The notes: generated from the letters alone by a model not told the origin. Shown: positions 8,971 to 18,018, counted from the stretch's first letter. The stretch: 64,000 bases of DNA from PALSA-600 sp963789585 (GCA_963789585.1 CAWBLB010000008.1:62001-126000); one strand, 5' to 3'. Translations and numbers: made by a program.

Positions 8971-9216
8971 TTCGCGCTGATGGCCGGGGAGATGTGGCGC
9001 GCGTACGCCGACGGGCTGGAGCCGCGGCACCGGGCGTTCGTCGAGCAGGAGGCGCTGATCCAACTCGGGGGCCTGATGCTCACGCGGGTCGACGGCAAGT
9101 CCAAGGTCGAGTACCTGGTCGGGACCGAGGGCGCAGGGCAGGCCCTCGCCTTCGGCCGGTCGCTCTTGCGCGAACGGCCCGGCTCCATCGACCAGGTGCT
9201 GCGCAGATACGGCTGA
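8971..9216 (+). pseudogene. Remnant of an APH-fold kinase C terminus
   Basis: About 80 codons resemble the C-terminal end of the kinase at 2405-3400: the shared order is a WRAY/YRVA helix, then a Gly-x-L-MLxRVDGKSxxEYL block, then a final Arg/Leu helix. Everything encoding the ATP-binding and catalytic loops is missing, and the sequence before 8971 is not coding in this frame. It is therefore a 5'-truncated gene. It points to a second copy of the kinase that was lost when the island was rearranged. Confidence 0.6.
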
Positions 9217-9281
9217 GCGGCTGCCGGCGCGCGCCCCGATCAACCGGCAGGGTGAAACGAGCTCTCAGCGTGGATCGAGGC

Positions 9282-10019
9282 TCAGCTCTGGCCGGCGCCG
9301 GCTGCCTCCGAACGTGCTGCCCTCGCGGCCGCCATCGCCTCGACTGCCGTGACCAGATGGCTCCGCATCGCCTCCGCTGCGCGGTCGGGGTCTCGAGCTT
9401 CGACCGCGCCGACAATGGCCTCGTGGTCCTCGACCGATCGACTGCGCACCCAGTCGATCGACTCGACCATCCTGCGGGAGTTCGCGAGGAGTCCCTCGAG
9501 CGTCTCGAGGACGCTCACGTAGATGCTGTTGTGTGTAGCTTCCGCGATCGCCTGGTGCAGCGCGACGTCGAGCACGGCAACCGGAAGGCCACGCTCGACG
9601 TGCTCGCGGAACGCCTCCTGCATCGCACGGATCCTGCGAACGTCTGCTTCGGTGGCATGGGTCGCTGCGAGCGTGGCGACTTCGACCTCGATCACGCTGC
9701 GGAACTGGTAGAGCTCGTCGATCGTCTGGTCGAGCAGCAGCGCCGACACGGCCTCCGAGTCGATCGCGCGATTCGTCTCGACGCCGACCACGATCGCGCC
9801 GCGGCCGGGGCGGATCTCGACGAGGCCCATCACCAGCAGCCCCTGGAGCGCTTCGCGGGCGACGTTTCTCCCGACGCCGAACTCCTCCATCAGGGTGCGC
9901 TCGGTGGCCAATCGATCCCCGGGCCGGTACTGTCCCGCCCGGATCCGATCGAGGATCTCAGCCGTGATGACCTGACTGAGCGTCCGCCGCCCCGAGGTCA
10001 CCTTCGTCGTCTTCACCAT
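9282..10019 (-). CDS. GntR-family transcriptional regulator, FCD (FadR) subgroup
   Basis: A 245-residue repressor-type regulator. The N-terminal winged helix has the typical ILDRIRAGQYRPGDRLATER start, EFGVGRNVAREALQGL recognition region and RPGRGAIVV wing. Residues from about 85 form an all-helical FCD ligand-binding domain with likely metal-binding His and Asp residues (Asp/His in VLDVALHQAIAEATHN, and DHEAI). It is transcribed away from the epimerase gene at 10103, and it lies in the middle of the sugar-acid genes. It probably controls them in response to a sugar acid. This family commonly regulates uronate and aldonate catabolism. Confidence 0.9.
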   Translation of the reverse strand: MVKTTKVTSGRRTLSQVITAEILDRIRAGQYRPGDRLATERTLMEEFGVGRNVAREALQGLLVMGLVEIRPGRGAIVVGVETNRAIDSEAVSALLLDQTIDELYQFRSVIEVEVATLAATHATEADVRRIRAMQEAFREHVERGLPVAVLDVALHQAIAEATHNSIYVSVLETLEGLLANSRRMVESIDWVRSRSVEDHEAIVGAVEARDPDRAAEAMRSHLVTAVEAMAAARAARSEAAGAGQS

Positions 10020-10034
10020 GTGACTCTAGCTGGC

Positions 10035-10062
10035 TTGACTTCGGTCATCGCCTAGGTATTCT
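10035..10062 (+). promoter_or_regulatory. Promoter for the epimerase gene
   Basis: TTGACT (10035-10040) and TATTCT (10057-10062) are separated by 16 bases in the intergenic space between the GntR gene and the epimerase gene. Both divergent genes could be controlled from here. Confidence 0.5.
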
Positions 10063-10102
10063 CCGATCCTGCTAGCCCATTCATCCCATCAAGGGGACAG
10101 AC

Positions 10103-11125
10103 GTGGTCGAGGGCGACGGCCCCGGAAGGAGCAACAACGGGAGGCAAGCCGGCGAGCGCTTCCTCGTCACAGGCAGCGATGGCTGCATCGGCTCGTGGGT
10201 CATCCGCAACCTCGCGCTCGACGGCGCCACCGTCATCGCGGCGGATCTCAACCCCACGGGAGCGAGGCTGCGGAAGCTCCTCGACGGCGAGCGCACCGAG
10301 AACGTCCATCTCCAGGCGCTCGACATCACGGATCCGGGCGCCGTCGAGCGGGCGATCGGGGAGCACGGAGTCACGCGCGTGATCCACCTGGCGGCGCTCC
10401 AGGTCCCATTCGTCGCCGCCGACCCGATCCTCGGCGGCATGGTCAACGTGATGGGGACCCTTCGAGTGCTCGAGGCGATCCGGCGATCGCGTGGTCAGGT
10501 CAGGGGCGTCGCGTACGCGAGCTCCGTCGCGATCAACGGCAGCGCCGACCGGTCGTCGGCACCCGAGACGCTGTACGGGGTGTTCAAAGTCTGCAACGAG
10601 GAGACCGCGCGGTTCTATGCGCGAGACTACGAGACGCCGTCGGTCGGCCTTCGCCCGTGCGTCGTCTACGGCCCGGCGCGCGACCAGGGCCTCACCGCAG
10701 CCATCACCCACGCGATGAAGGCCGCCGTGCTCGGCGTGCCGTACGAGATCCCCTTCGGGGGAAGCGTCGACCTGCAATACGCCGATGACGTCGCGCGCTT
10801 CTTCATTGCCGCCTCGATGCTCGAGACGTCGGGCGACGGACTCGTGTTCGACCTCCACGGTGAGTCCGTCGAGATCTCGCGGGTGATTGCGACGATCGAG
10901 CAGATCCGCCCCGAGGCCGCCGGACTGATCACCCAGCGTACGGATCCGATACCGGGCGCCGTCGACGTGGACGACACGCCTCTGCTCGCCCATGTCGGCC
11001 CGATCGAGAAGGTCGATTTCGCCACCGGCACCCGGCGGACGCTCGAGGCCTTCGCCCGTCTCGAAGAGATCGGGCAGCTGAGCGTCGACGAGCTGCCCGC
11101 CGCCCAACCACTACTGGGGAGCTGA
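10103..11125 (+). CDS. NAD-dependent epimerase/dehydratase (extended SDR)
   Basis: A 340-residue extended short-chain dehydrogenase acting on a sugar or sugar nucleotide. The nucleotide-binding motif is VTGSDGCIGS near residue 17, followed by the acidic strand VIAADLNP, and the active-site region is YASSVAINGS with a downstream Tyr-x-x-x-Lys in YGVFKVCNEE. The GTG start at 10103 is preceded by AAGGGGA at suitable distance. It faces the dehydratase gene on the same strand with a 135-base gap. Given the neighbours, it may be an aldose/uronate C-4 or C-1 dehydrogenase-type SDR rather than a nucleotide-sugar epimerase. Confidence 0.85.
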   Translation: MVEGDGPGRSNNGRQAGERFLVTGSDGCIGSWVIRNLALDGATVIAADLNPTGARLRKLLDGERTENVHLQALDITDPGAVERAIGEHGVTRVIHLAALQVPFVAADPILGGMVNVMGTLRVLEAIRRSRGQVRGVAYASSVAINGSADRSSAPETLYGVFKVCNEETARFYARDYETPSVGLRPCVVYGPARDQGLTAAITHAMKAAVLGVPYEIPFGGSVDLQYADDVARFFIAASMLETSGDGLVFDLHGESVEISRVIATIEQIRPEAAGLITQRTDPIPGAVDVDDTPLLAHVGPIEKVDFATGTRRTLEAFARLEEIGQLSVDELPAAQPLLGS

Positions 11126-11260
11126 CCCGATGGCGGGTCCGAACGACCTGGTCGGAAAGAGACCCGCTCGGCGACCCGGTCAGGGGAACCGGCCTCGGGC
11201 GACACGGCCCCGTGGCGCGCCGGCAGGCGGCTCTAAACGAGGTTCTCAGCGGAGGGGCGG

Positions 11261-12370
11261 ATGAGGATTGCGCGTTGTGAGACGGCGCACTTCCGGCTCC
11301 CGCGCGAGGTCTGGTGGCCGGTCGCGCTCGAGGATCGCACGCTGCCGATCGAGAGCATCGAGCTGATCACCTGCGACCTCGAAACCGACTCCGGCGTGCG
11401 AGGCAGTGGCTACACCTATTCGCTCGGCCGGGGCGGGGCGGGGGTCCATGGGCTGCTCGTGGAGATGGCGAGCATGCTCGTGGGCGGGGAGCTTCGGTCG
11501 GCGAGCGGGGCGTGGGAGCGGCTCGGCCACTCGTTCAAGCGGATCGGACGCACAGGCGCCGTCTCGCTCGCGCTGGCGGCGGCCGACATCGCGCTCTGGG
11601 ATGCGCTCGCGGTCGACGCCGGGGACCCGCTCTATCGGTATCTCGGAGCCGAGCGGGACTCCATCCGCGCCTACGGTAGCTCGATCGATCTCGGCTACTC
11701 GCGCGAGAAGCTGATCGCAACGATGGCGGAGCACGTCGAGCGCGGCTTCGAGGCCGTCAAGGTGAAGGTCGGACGTCCCGTCGCCGACGACCTCGATCGG
11801 CTCGCGGCGGTCCGGGAGACGATCGGGCCCGAGAGGCAATTGATGGTCGACGCGAACTTCGGCTGGTCGCTGGCCGAGGCCGCCCGCCGCGCTCGACTGA
11901 TGGAGGAATTCGACCTGACCTGGCTCGAGGAGCCTCTCGACCCGGAGGACGTGGCAGGCCATGTTCGGCTTCAGGCGCAGACGAGCCTCGCGATCGCAGC
12001 CGGTGAGACGCTCTTCTCCGTCGCGGAGTTCCGGCGCTACATCGAGACCGGAGCGGTGCGGTACGTCCAGGCCGACGCCGCCCGGTTGGGCGGAATCACG
12101 CCGTTCCTGCGCGTTGCCGAGCTCGCCCATGCAGCCCATCTTCCGGTGGCTCCGCATTTCGTTCAGGACGTCCATGTCCATCTCCTGTGCGCCCTGCCGA
12201 ACGCCGAGATCCTCGAGCACCTCCCACTTCTCGACGCCGTGATCGAGGAGCCGCTCGTCGTGGCCGGCGACGGCACGGTCGCTCCCCCGGACAGGCCGGG
12301 AGTCGGCGTCAGGTTCCGGCGCGAGCTCCTGGCGCCGCACCGGGTCGCGAGTACCGAGCACCGTGCTTGA
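11261..12370 (+). CDS. Mandelate racemase/enolase-superfamily sugar-acid dehydratase
   Basis: A 369-residue barrel enzyme of the enolase superfamily, MR subgroup. The catalytic Lys-x-Lys is in AVKVKVG near residue 168. The metal ligands are Asp in MVDANFGW, Glu in WLEEPL and Glu in AAGETL, and the Asp-His dyad includes His in VAPHFVQDVHVH. The members with this layout usually dehydrate sugar acids (fuconate, rhamnonate, galactonate) to 2-keto-3-deoxy acids. The ATG at 11261 follows a GCGGAGGGG ribosome binding site. The next gene, a hydratase-fold protein, begins 42 bases after its stop, so the two probably form one operon. Confidence 0.88.
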   Translation: MRIARCETAHFRLPREVWWPVALEDRTLPIESIELITCDLETDSGVRGSGYTYSLGRGGAGVHGLLVEMASMLVGGELRSASGAWERLGHSFKRIGRTGAVSLALAAADIALWDALAVDAGDPLYRYLGAERDSIRAYGSSIDLGYSREKLIATMAEHVERGFEAVKVKVGRPVADDLDRLAAVRETIGPERQLMVDANFGWSLAEAARRARLMEEFDLTWLEEPLDPEDVAGHVRLQAQTSLAIAAGETLFSVAEFRRYIETGAVRYVQADAARLGGITPFLRVAELAHAAHLPVAPHFVQDVHVHLLCALPNAEILEHLPLLDAVIEEPLVVAGDGTVAPPDRPGVGVRFRRELLAPHRVASTEHRA

Positions 12371-12412
12371 CGCGGCGCAGTCGGGGCCCACGACGCACCC
12401 GCCGACTCGACC

Positions 12413-13303
12413 ATGAGCGTCACACCGTCCTCGTCGGAGCTGACCGTTCGCGGGCGCTCGATCTACGGGCCGACGCAGCCGGGTACGGCCGTCCCGTGCG
12501 AGCGGACGACGCCGCTCAGCGAGGGCGAGCGGGGCACGGTCGTCGAGCTGATCGCCGAGGGCCGCGAGAGCCGGCACAGCGTCGTCCTGCCCGGGGAGCT
12601 GCAGACGAGGGACTGGGAGTCGGTCACGCAGGTCATGCTCGATCTCGACACGCGCCTCGGGTGGGACCCGCTCGGCTGGAAGATCGGGGCGGCAAGCGAA
12701 GAGATCCGCCGCTCAGAGGGCCTCCCCGGCGCTTCACCGGGCCGCATCTACCGCTCGACGGTGTTCAGGGGCCCGGCGCGCCTGCAGCCCGAGCTCTTCA
12801 TCAACTACCGCAACGTCGAGTGCGAGTTCGCGTTCCGGCTGCACACCGGTCTGCCCGCGCGCGAAGCGCCATACGGCGAGGACGAGGTCGCAACGGCGAT
12901 CGAGTGCGTCATGCCGACACTCGAGATCGGCGACACGGTGTTCGAGGACTGGTACGGCTCGAGCGCGTTCTTCGGCTCGTGCCTCGATAACGGCGGCGGC
13001 GCGGCGCTCGTATGCGGCGATCCGGTCGTGGACTGGCGCGGGCTCGACCTGCCGAACGCACGCATGGAGATCCGCCTCAATGGTCAGCGCATCAACGAGG
13101 GCTACGGACGGGCTGCGATGGGGCACCCGCTGACGTCGATGACATGGCTCGTCAACTGGCTCTCCGTTCGCGGCCGGGGCGTCCTCGCCGGCGAGATCGT
13201 CAGCACGGGGACGTGCACGGGGCACTGCTTCTGCCTGCCGGGCGACTCCGTTTCGGTCGACTTCGGCATTCTCGGCACTGTGGCTGCCTACTTCGAGCAC
13301 TGA
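12413..13303 (+). CDS. FAH/2-keto-4-pentenoate hydratase-like protein
   Basis: A 296-residue protein of the same fold class as the gene at 274-1080 but clearly diverged. The middle shows LGWKIGAASEE, the acidic metal-binding block VECEFAFRLHTG, ECVMPTLEIGDTVFEDWYG, and MTWLVNWLSVRGRGV. It carries an N-terminal extension of about 70 residues that the usual enzymes lack. It follows the dehydratase gene and would act on a product of that enzyme, such as a 2-keto-3-deoxy acid. The precise reaction (hydration, dehydration or hydrolysis) cannot be assigned from the sequence. Confidence 0.75.
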   Translation: MSVTPSSSELTVRGRSIYGPTQPGTAVPCERTTPLSEGERGTVVELIAEGRESRHSVVLPGELQTRDWESVTQVMLDLDTRLGWDPLGWKIGAASEEIRRSEGLPGASPGRIYRSTVFRGPARLQPELFINYRNVECEFAFRLHTGLPAREAPYGEDEVATAIECVMPTLEIGDTVFEDWYGSSAFFGSCLDNGGGAALVCGDPVVDWRGLDLPNARMEIRLNGQRINEGYGRAAMGHPLTSMTWLVNWLSVRGRGVLAGEIVSTGTCTGHCFCLPGDSVSVDFGILGTVAAYFEH

Positions 13304-13403
13304 CCGTTCCCGCCGGCCGCTCTTCCCGACGGGACCGACCACCGCTCGACCCCAGGTTCTCCGTCCCGTCGCCGGTCGTCGATCGAACGACCGTCAGGCC
13401 GGT

Positions 13404-14240
13404 CTAGCGGTTCTCGGCCTCCACCCCGTTGCGCAGCGTCGGGATGCCCTGGACGTCGATCTCGACCGTGTCCCCGTGACGGAGGTACCGGGGCGGCTGA
13501 CGGGAATCGCCCACACCCCCGGGAGTTCCCGTGGCCAGCACGTCGCCCGGCTCGATCGTCGTCGCCATCGAGATATACGCGATCACCGTCTCCAGCGGGA
13601 AGATGAAGTTCCGCGTATTCGACTCCTGCATCACCTCGCCCGAGACGGTCGTGCGGATCGAGAGCGACGAGACGTCGACCCCGCTCATTCGCGCGAGCCC
13701 GGGCCCGATTGGTCCGAACGAGTCGAAGCTCTTGCCGAAGGTGAACTGCTGCAGCGGCGTCTCGAGCTGTGCTCGACGCCCGGACACATCGTTGAAAGCG
13801 GTGTACGCACCGACATTGGCAAGCGCGTCGGCGGCGGTCACGCGCCGGAAGCGGCGGGAGAAGACGAACGCCACTTCGCCCTCGAAATCCGGGCGGGTCT
13901 CCTCGGGGGGAAGGACGATTGGCGCGCCGTGGCCGATGAGGGAGGACGGGTGCTTCGTGAACACCACGGGTACCACCGGCGGCTCGACGCCGCTCTCCTC
14001 CGCGTGATCCCGGTAGTTGAGGCCGATACAGATCACCTTGCTGGGAACCACCGGAGGGAGCAGTTGAACGTCCGCCACCGAATGCTCGGGGCCGGACGCT
14101 GCCTCGAGGGCGGCCCACGACGCCTCGTCCGGGACGAATCCCGCCGGCCCGGACGGTCCTGCGTCACGGATCGTCCCACCGTCGAGCGCCCCGATGCGAG
14201 GGGCGCCCGTGCCCGAGACGAAGCGCACGGCCACGGTCAT
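13404..14240 (-). CDS. Fumarylacetoacetate hydrolase-family protein (2,4-diketo acid hydrolase-like)
   Basis: A 278-residue FAH-domain protein with a textbook core: KVICIGLNYRDHAEE, the metal-binding DFEGEVAFVFSRR with Glu, FGKSFDSFGPIGP with its catalytic Lys, and LATGTPGGVG. The family includes ureidoglycolate lyase-like proteins and 2,4-diketo-3-deoxy-L-fuconate/rhamnonate hydrolases, which cleave to pyruvate and a hydroxy acid. Given the neighbouring dehydratase, SDR and lactonase genes, the second role is the better fit. Transcribed convergently with the hydratase-like gene, with 100 bases between the two stops. Confidence 0.82.
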   Translation of the reverse strand: MTVAVRFVSGTGAPRIGALDGGTIRDAGPSGPAGFVPDEASWAALEAASGPEHSVADVQLLPPVVPSKVICIGLNYRDHAEESGVEPPVVPVVFTKHPSSLIGHGAPIVLPPEETRPDFEGEVAFVFSRRFRRVTAADALANVGAYTAFNDVSGRRAQLETPLQQFTFGKSFDSFGPIGPGLARMSGVDVSSLSIRTTVSGEVMQESNTRNFIFPLETVIAYISMATTIEPGDVLATGTPGGVGDSRQPPRYLRHGDTVEIDVQGIPTLRNGVEAENR

Positions 14241-14394
14241 GAGTGCGTTGCCTGCGTTTCTACGCGCGCGTACGGCGTGCCGTGAGCCGTGAGCCGCGAA
14301 GTCGAGGGCGCCGCCATCAGCGTAGAGGCTACCTCGGCAACCGTCGACAGGCGCCCGCCTCCGCGTAGAGCCTTCAGGGAACGGCTGCTCTGCC

Positions 14395-14440
14395 GGCTCT
14401 CACCGGGTCGCGCCGAAGAGCCCGCCACCCGGTGAGAGCC
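14395..14440 (-). terminator. Hairpin after the binding-protein gene
   Basis: A perfect 14-bp inverted repeat (14395-14408 with 14427-14440) encloses an 18-nt loop just downstream of the binding-protein stop codon on the minus strand. There is no T-run after it, as is common for actinobacterial terminators. Confidence 0.5.
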
Positions 14441-14450
14441 TGGTAGATGT

Positions 14451-15515
14451 CTACTTCTTGCAGTGCAGGAGCGGCGTGCTGTGCGTGACTTCGTAGCCCG
14501 CGATATTCGTGTTGTGCGGGACCTTCACGCCGTTCATCTGATCCATGATCAGCGAGAGCAGAACCGGTCCCCAGCCCGCCGGGTCGAGGTACCACGCTCC
14601 GACGTAATGCGTCGGGTCGGCGCAGACCTGGCTGAGCCCGTAGGAGTCGCCACCGAACGAGTTCACGAGGTAGTTGGTGATATGTCGCGCCTGGGCGGCC
14701 TTGTACATTCCGCCGAGGTCCTCGTCATTCACGGCCTGCATCAGAACGACGGCGTTCGACGGCACCACCGATAGCGCCGCGAGCGTCGTGTCATATGCAG
14801 TCGTTGCGACGCCCTCGGTCTTCACCTCGACGATGTGGCTCGCAGGGATGCCGGGGTACACCTGCTTGATGCCGGCGACAGCGCCCTTGTAACGAGCGAG
14901 GACGGCCGCTCCCGACGTCGGCTCTGCGCCACCGAGGAAGTACGGGATCTGGCCTGGGAACTGCTTCTTCGCCTCCTTCGCCATGTAGATGGCGGCGTTC
15001 TTCTCTGTCTGGAACGGCGCCAGCCCGACCTGCGGGAAGCCGGGTAGCGTCGCCCCGACCACGGTGACCGCCGGAATCTTCGCCGCCTTCAGGATTTTCG
15101 CCATCGCCGGCTGGTATGCGGCAAGAACCTGGAAGTCGACGAAGCCGTCGATCCCCTCGTTCAGGAGCGTCTTCAGGTTCCCGACCGCGACGGGCCCGTT
15201 GAGGTTATCGACCGTCTTCAGAACCTGGACACAGCCGAGGCTCTTCGCCGCATCCGTCAGCCCGTTCGACAGGCTCACCGCGAACGGCTGGCTGCCGGAG
15301 AAAACGTCGTACCCGATCTTGTAGCTCGCCTTCTTGCAGAGCGCCTTGGTCGGATGCGCAAGATCCTGGGGTTTGGCGGCGACGCGGGCCCTCGTGCCGT
15401 GAACCGCCGGCGCCGCGATCGCGCCGCCGGCGGACATCACCACCATGATCACCACCGGCAGGATTGCCGCCAGGCTCTTCCAGTGCGGTTTCCGTCGTCT
15501 TCTTGTTACCGCCAT
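14451..15515 (-). CDS. Orphan sugar ABC substrate-binding protein
   Basis: A 354-residue secreted receptor of the type I periplasmic binding fold (RbsB/MglB-like). A positively charged N terminus (RRRRKPHW) and a hydrophobic core form a Sec-type signal peptide ending near residue 35. The mature protein has IGYDVFSGSQPFAVSLSNG, the Gly-Phe-Val-Asp domain-hinge segment, and a C-terminal GYEVTHSTPLLHCKK. No permease or ATPase gene adjoins it, so it probably shares the transporter encoded at 4749-7389 or has lost its own. It is only loosely similar to the receptor at 3584-4675, which argues for a different ligand. Confidence 0.82.
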   Translation of the reverse strand: MAVTRRRRKPHWKSLAAILPVVIMVVMSAGGAIAAPAVHGTRARVAAKPQDLAHPTKALCKKASYKIGYDVFSGSQPFAVSLSNGLTDAAKSLGCVQVLKTVDNLNGPVAVGNLKTLLNEGIDGFVDFQVLAAYQPAMAKILKAAKIPAVTVVGATLPGFPQVGLAPFQTEKNAAIYMAKEAKKQFPGQIPYFLGGAEPTSGAAVLARYKGAVAGIKQVYPGIPASHIVEVKTEGVATTAYDTTLAALSVVPSNAVVLMQAVNDEDLGGMYKAAQARHITNYLVNSFGGDSYGLSQVCADPTHYVGAWYLDPAGWGPVLLSLIMDQMNGVKVPHNTNIAGYEVTHSTPLLHCKK

Positions 15516-15746
15516 CTCTGGCTCACCCTCTCACGCTCGTGGTTGACAACTCCGGCATCGTGAAGCGATTGAGTCACATCATGGTCGCTTACGCATCTCC
15601 TTCGTCACGCATCGCCGTCATCGGGGCCGGGGCCGACCCGGCGCTCGAGTCGCCCCAACATCCTTAGCCGAGTCTGTCATGTGCACCGAGGCTGTCAAGG
15701 AGCACCACGGTCCAAGGCGGGCGCGGTGCCGTGAACAGCGGCGGAG

Positions 15747-16232
15747 GTGAATCGTGAGCTGGTTTCGCTGGTCGATGTCGTGGTTGGCAACGAGGAGGAC
15801 TTCCAGGTCGCGCTCGGTTTCGACGTCGACGGAGTCGACGAGGCGCTGACGAGCCTTGATCCCGGAAGCTACGGCGTCATGCTCGAGCGGGTCGCGCAGG
15901 CCTACCCGAATCTCGCGCTGCTCGCGGTGACGCTTCGCGTCGTCCGCTCCGCGAGCCGCAACGGGTGGGGAGGGATCTGCCGCTACGACGGCGCCGTCTA
16001 CGAGGCGACCTACCGCGAGGATCTCGAGATCCTCGACCGGGTCGGTGGCGGGGACGCCTTCGCGTCGGGGCTGTTCTACGGTTTTCTCACGGGGGTCGGC
16101 CCGCTGCGGGCGGTCGAGCTCGCGGCGGCGCACGGAGCGTTGGCGATGTCGACTCCGGGCGACACTTCGATGGCGACGCTCGCCGATGTCGAGCGGCTCG
16201 CCTCCGGTGGAGGCTCGCGGGTGACGCGCTAG
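15747..16232 (+). pseudogene. 5'-truncated PfkB-family sugar kinase (KDG kinase-like)
   Basis: The 161 codons match the second half of a ribokinase/2-keto-3-deoxygluconate kinase. The segment VVVGNEEDFQVALG corresponds to the NxxE-type Mg/phosphate region, and RVGGGDAFASGLFYGFL to the GxGD active-site motif with its catalytic Asp. A stop codon in frame at 15732 and the absence of the N-terminal sugar-binding half (about 160 residues) show that the gene is truncated. The GTG at 15747 is merely the first possible start. It may be a relic of an older phosphorylative branch of the pathway. Confidence 0.7.
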
Positions 16233-16243
16233 GGACGGTTGCG

Positions 16244-16975
16244 TCACACCTCGGCGTGACGCAACCAGCCGCCGTCGACGCGGATCGTCTCGCCGGTCAC
16301 GAACCGGCTCTCGTCCGAGAGCAGGAAGAGCACGAGGCGCGTCACGTCGTCGACGTCGCCGAGCCGGCCGGCGGGTGTCCGCCGCACGATCGCCTCGCCG
16401 TCCAGCTTTCCGGCCGCGATCATCTCGTTCGATGCCTCGGTCGCGATGAACCCGGGGGCGACGCAGTTCACGCGGATGCCTGCGGGCGCCAGCTCGATCG
16501 CGGCGACCGAGGTGAACTGGACGACGGCGGCCTTCGCGCTCGCATAGGCGCTCCGGCCTGCTGCTGCGGCGGCTGCGTGGATCGAGGCCATGTTGACGAT
16601 CGCACCCGGCCGCCCGGCCGAGGCGCGGACAAAACCGCGTGTCATCAGGTACGTGGTAAGGAGGCTCGAGTCGACGCAGGCGCGCCATGCCGCCGGGTCC
16701 GAGTCGACGATTGGCATGTTGTAGCGCGCGCCCGCGAAGTTCACCAGGAGGTTGCGGTCGCCGAGATGTGGCCCGAAATCGAGGAAGAAGCGCTCGACTG
16801 CGTCCTCGTCGCTTGCGTCGACGAGTGCATGATCCCACTCCGTCGGCTCAGCGAGGCGGTGGCGCGCCAGGACGATCGTGCGCGCGCCAAGATCGTGGAG
16901 GGCGCGGGCGACGTCGGCTCCGAGCCCCCGGGAGCCGCCCGCGACGATCGCCGTCGTTCCCGCGAGGCCCTCCAT
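16244..16975 (-). CDS. Short-chain dehydrogenase/reductase
   Basis: A 243-residue classical SDR. Cofactor motif GGSRGLG, NFAGARYN, catalytic Ser region VNMASIHAA, active-site YASAK, and the C-terminal GETIRVDGGWL are all present. The ATG at 16975 overlaps the stop of the upstream alcohol dehydrogenase (TGATG), so the pair is translationally coupled. In fuconate/rhamnonate-type pathways, an SDR of this kind oxidises a 2-keto-3-deoxy acid to the 2,4-diketo acid. The sequence alone only shows a dehydrogenase. Confidence 0.88.
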   Translation of the reverse strand: MEGLAGTTAIVAGGSRGLGADVARALHDLGARTIVLARHRLAEPTEWDHALVDASDEDAVERFFLDFGPHLGDRNLLVNFAGARYNMPIVDSDPAAWRACVDSSLLTTYLMTRGFVRASAGRPGAIVNMASIHAAAAAAGRSAYASAKAAVVQFTSVAAIELAPAGIRVNCVAPGFIATEASNEMIAAGKLDGEAIVRRTPAGRLGDVDDVTRLVLFLLSDESRFVTGETIRVDGGWLRHAEV

Positions 16976-18018
16976 CAAGCGAACTCGAGCAGGATCTTCA
17001 GCGCGGTGGTTCCGGGCGTCGTCAGCTCGGCGAACGCCTCTGCGGCGGCCCGGGGATGGAAGCGGTGGGTGACGACGCTCTCGGCGAAGGCCGGCGAGCT
17101 GTCGAGAAGCTCGATCGCGGTCGGGAATGCGTTCGCGCTGTTGCGCGTACCGACCAGCGTCAGCTCCTTCCGTGTCATCACGATCATCGGCAGGGAGAAG
17201 TCACCGCCGCCCTGGCCGACGACCACGATCCTCCCGCCGGGACGGACGAGCCGGTGGGCGCCTCCGAGAACCTCGGGAACACCTGTCGCCTCGAAGACGA
17301 TGTCGGCGCCCGACGGCCGATGCTCGAAGAGGGTCGACTCGACCGCGTCGGGGTGGACGGCCACCCCGAGCCCGAGGGCGTCCGCTCTGCGTCGCCGAAG
17401 CTCGCTCGGTTCGACGATGATCACCGTTCCGGGATCTCGGCGCGTGAGGGCAAGGGCGATCGAGAGCCCGATCACGCCCGCTCCGAGAATGACGACGAGA
17501 TCGCCCGGCTGTCCCTCCGAGCGGTTGACGGCGTGACACGCGACGGCGAGCGGCTCGACGAGTGCCCACAGGGCCAGATCGGGTGTGTCCGTGACGCAGT
17601 GCACCTTGGCCGCGCGCGTCGTGAACCGTCCGGCAAGCGAGCCGTCACGCTGGACGCCGATGACTTCGAGGCGCTCGCAGCGGTTGTATGCCCCGCGCAA
17701 ACATTCCGGGCACGAGCCGCACTCGAGTGTGGGCTCGACGACGACGAGCGCGTCCTGGAGGGTCGCATCGACGGCCTCTCCCAGAGTTGCGACGCGCCCG
17801 ACCGTCTCGTGGCCCTGGGTCAGCGGATAGCGAGCGTACGGATGATCACCCCGGAACAGGTGGATGTCGGAGCCGCAGATCCCGGTCGCGATTGCCTCGA
17901 CCACCACCTCTCCGTCGGCCGGCTCGGGCCGCGCCTCGGGTCGGATCTCGACGTGGCTCGGCCCGGTCGTGACGACCGCGAGCCTGTCGACGTTCGGTTT
18001 GCGGTCTTGCCCGGCCAA
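16975..18018 (-). CDS. Zinc-dependent medium-chain alcohol/sugar dehydrogenase
   Basis: A 347-residue MDR-family dehydrogenase. The catalytic-zinc motif GICGSDIH and GHETVGRV are present, as are the four structural-zinc cysteines (CGSCPECLRGAYNRC), the Rossmann motif GAGVIGLSIA, and the acidic strand IIVEPSE expected for NAD(H). The TTG at 18018 is the only start I find ahead of the conserved region, so the start is less certain. The next gene (SDR) begins in its stop codon. It is a good candidate for the first oxidation of the sugar to its lactone, to be opened by the SMP-30-like lactonase. Confidence 0.85.
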   Translation of the reverse strand: MAGQDRKPNVDRLAVVTTGPSHVEIRPEARPEPADGEVVVEAIATGICGSDIHLFRGDHPYARYPLTQGHETVGRVATLGEAVDATLQDALVVVEPTLECGSCPECLRGAYNRCERLEVIGVQRDGSLAGRFTTRAAKVHCVTDTPDLALWALVEPLAVACHAVNRSEGQPGDLVVILGAGVIGLSIALALTRRDPGTVIIVEPSELRRRRADALGLGVAVHPDAVESTLFEHRPSGADIVFEATGVPEVLGGAHRLVRPGGRIVVVGQGGGDFSLPMIVMTRKELTLVGTRNSANAFPTAIELLDSSPAFAESVVTHRFHPRAAAEAFAELTTPGTTALKILLEFA

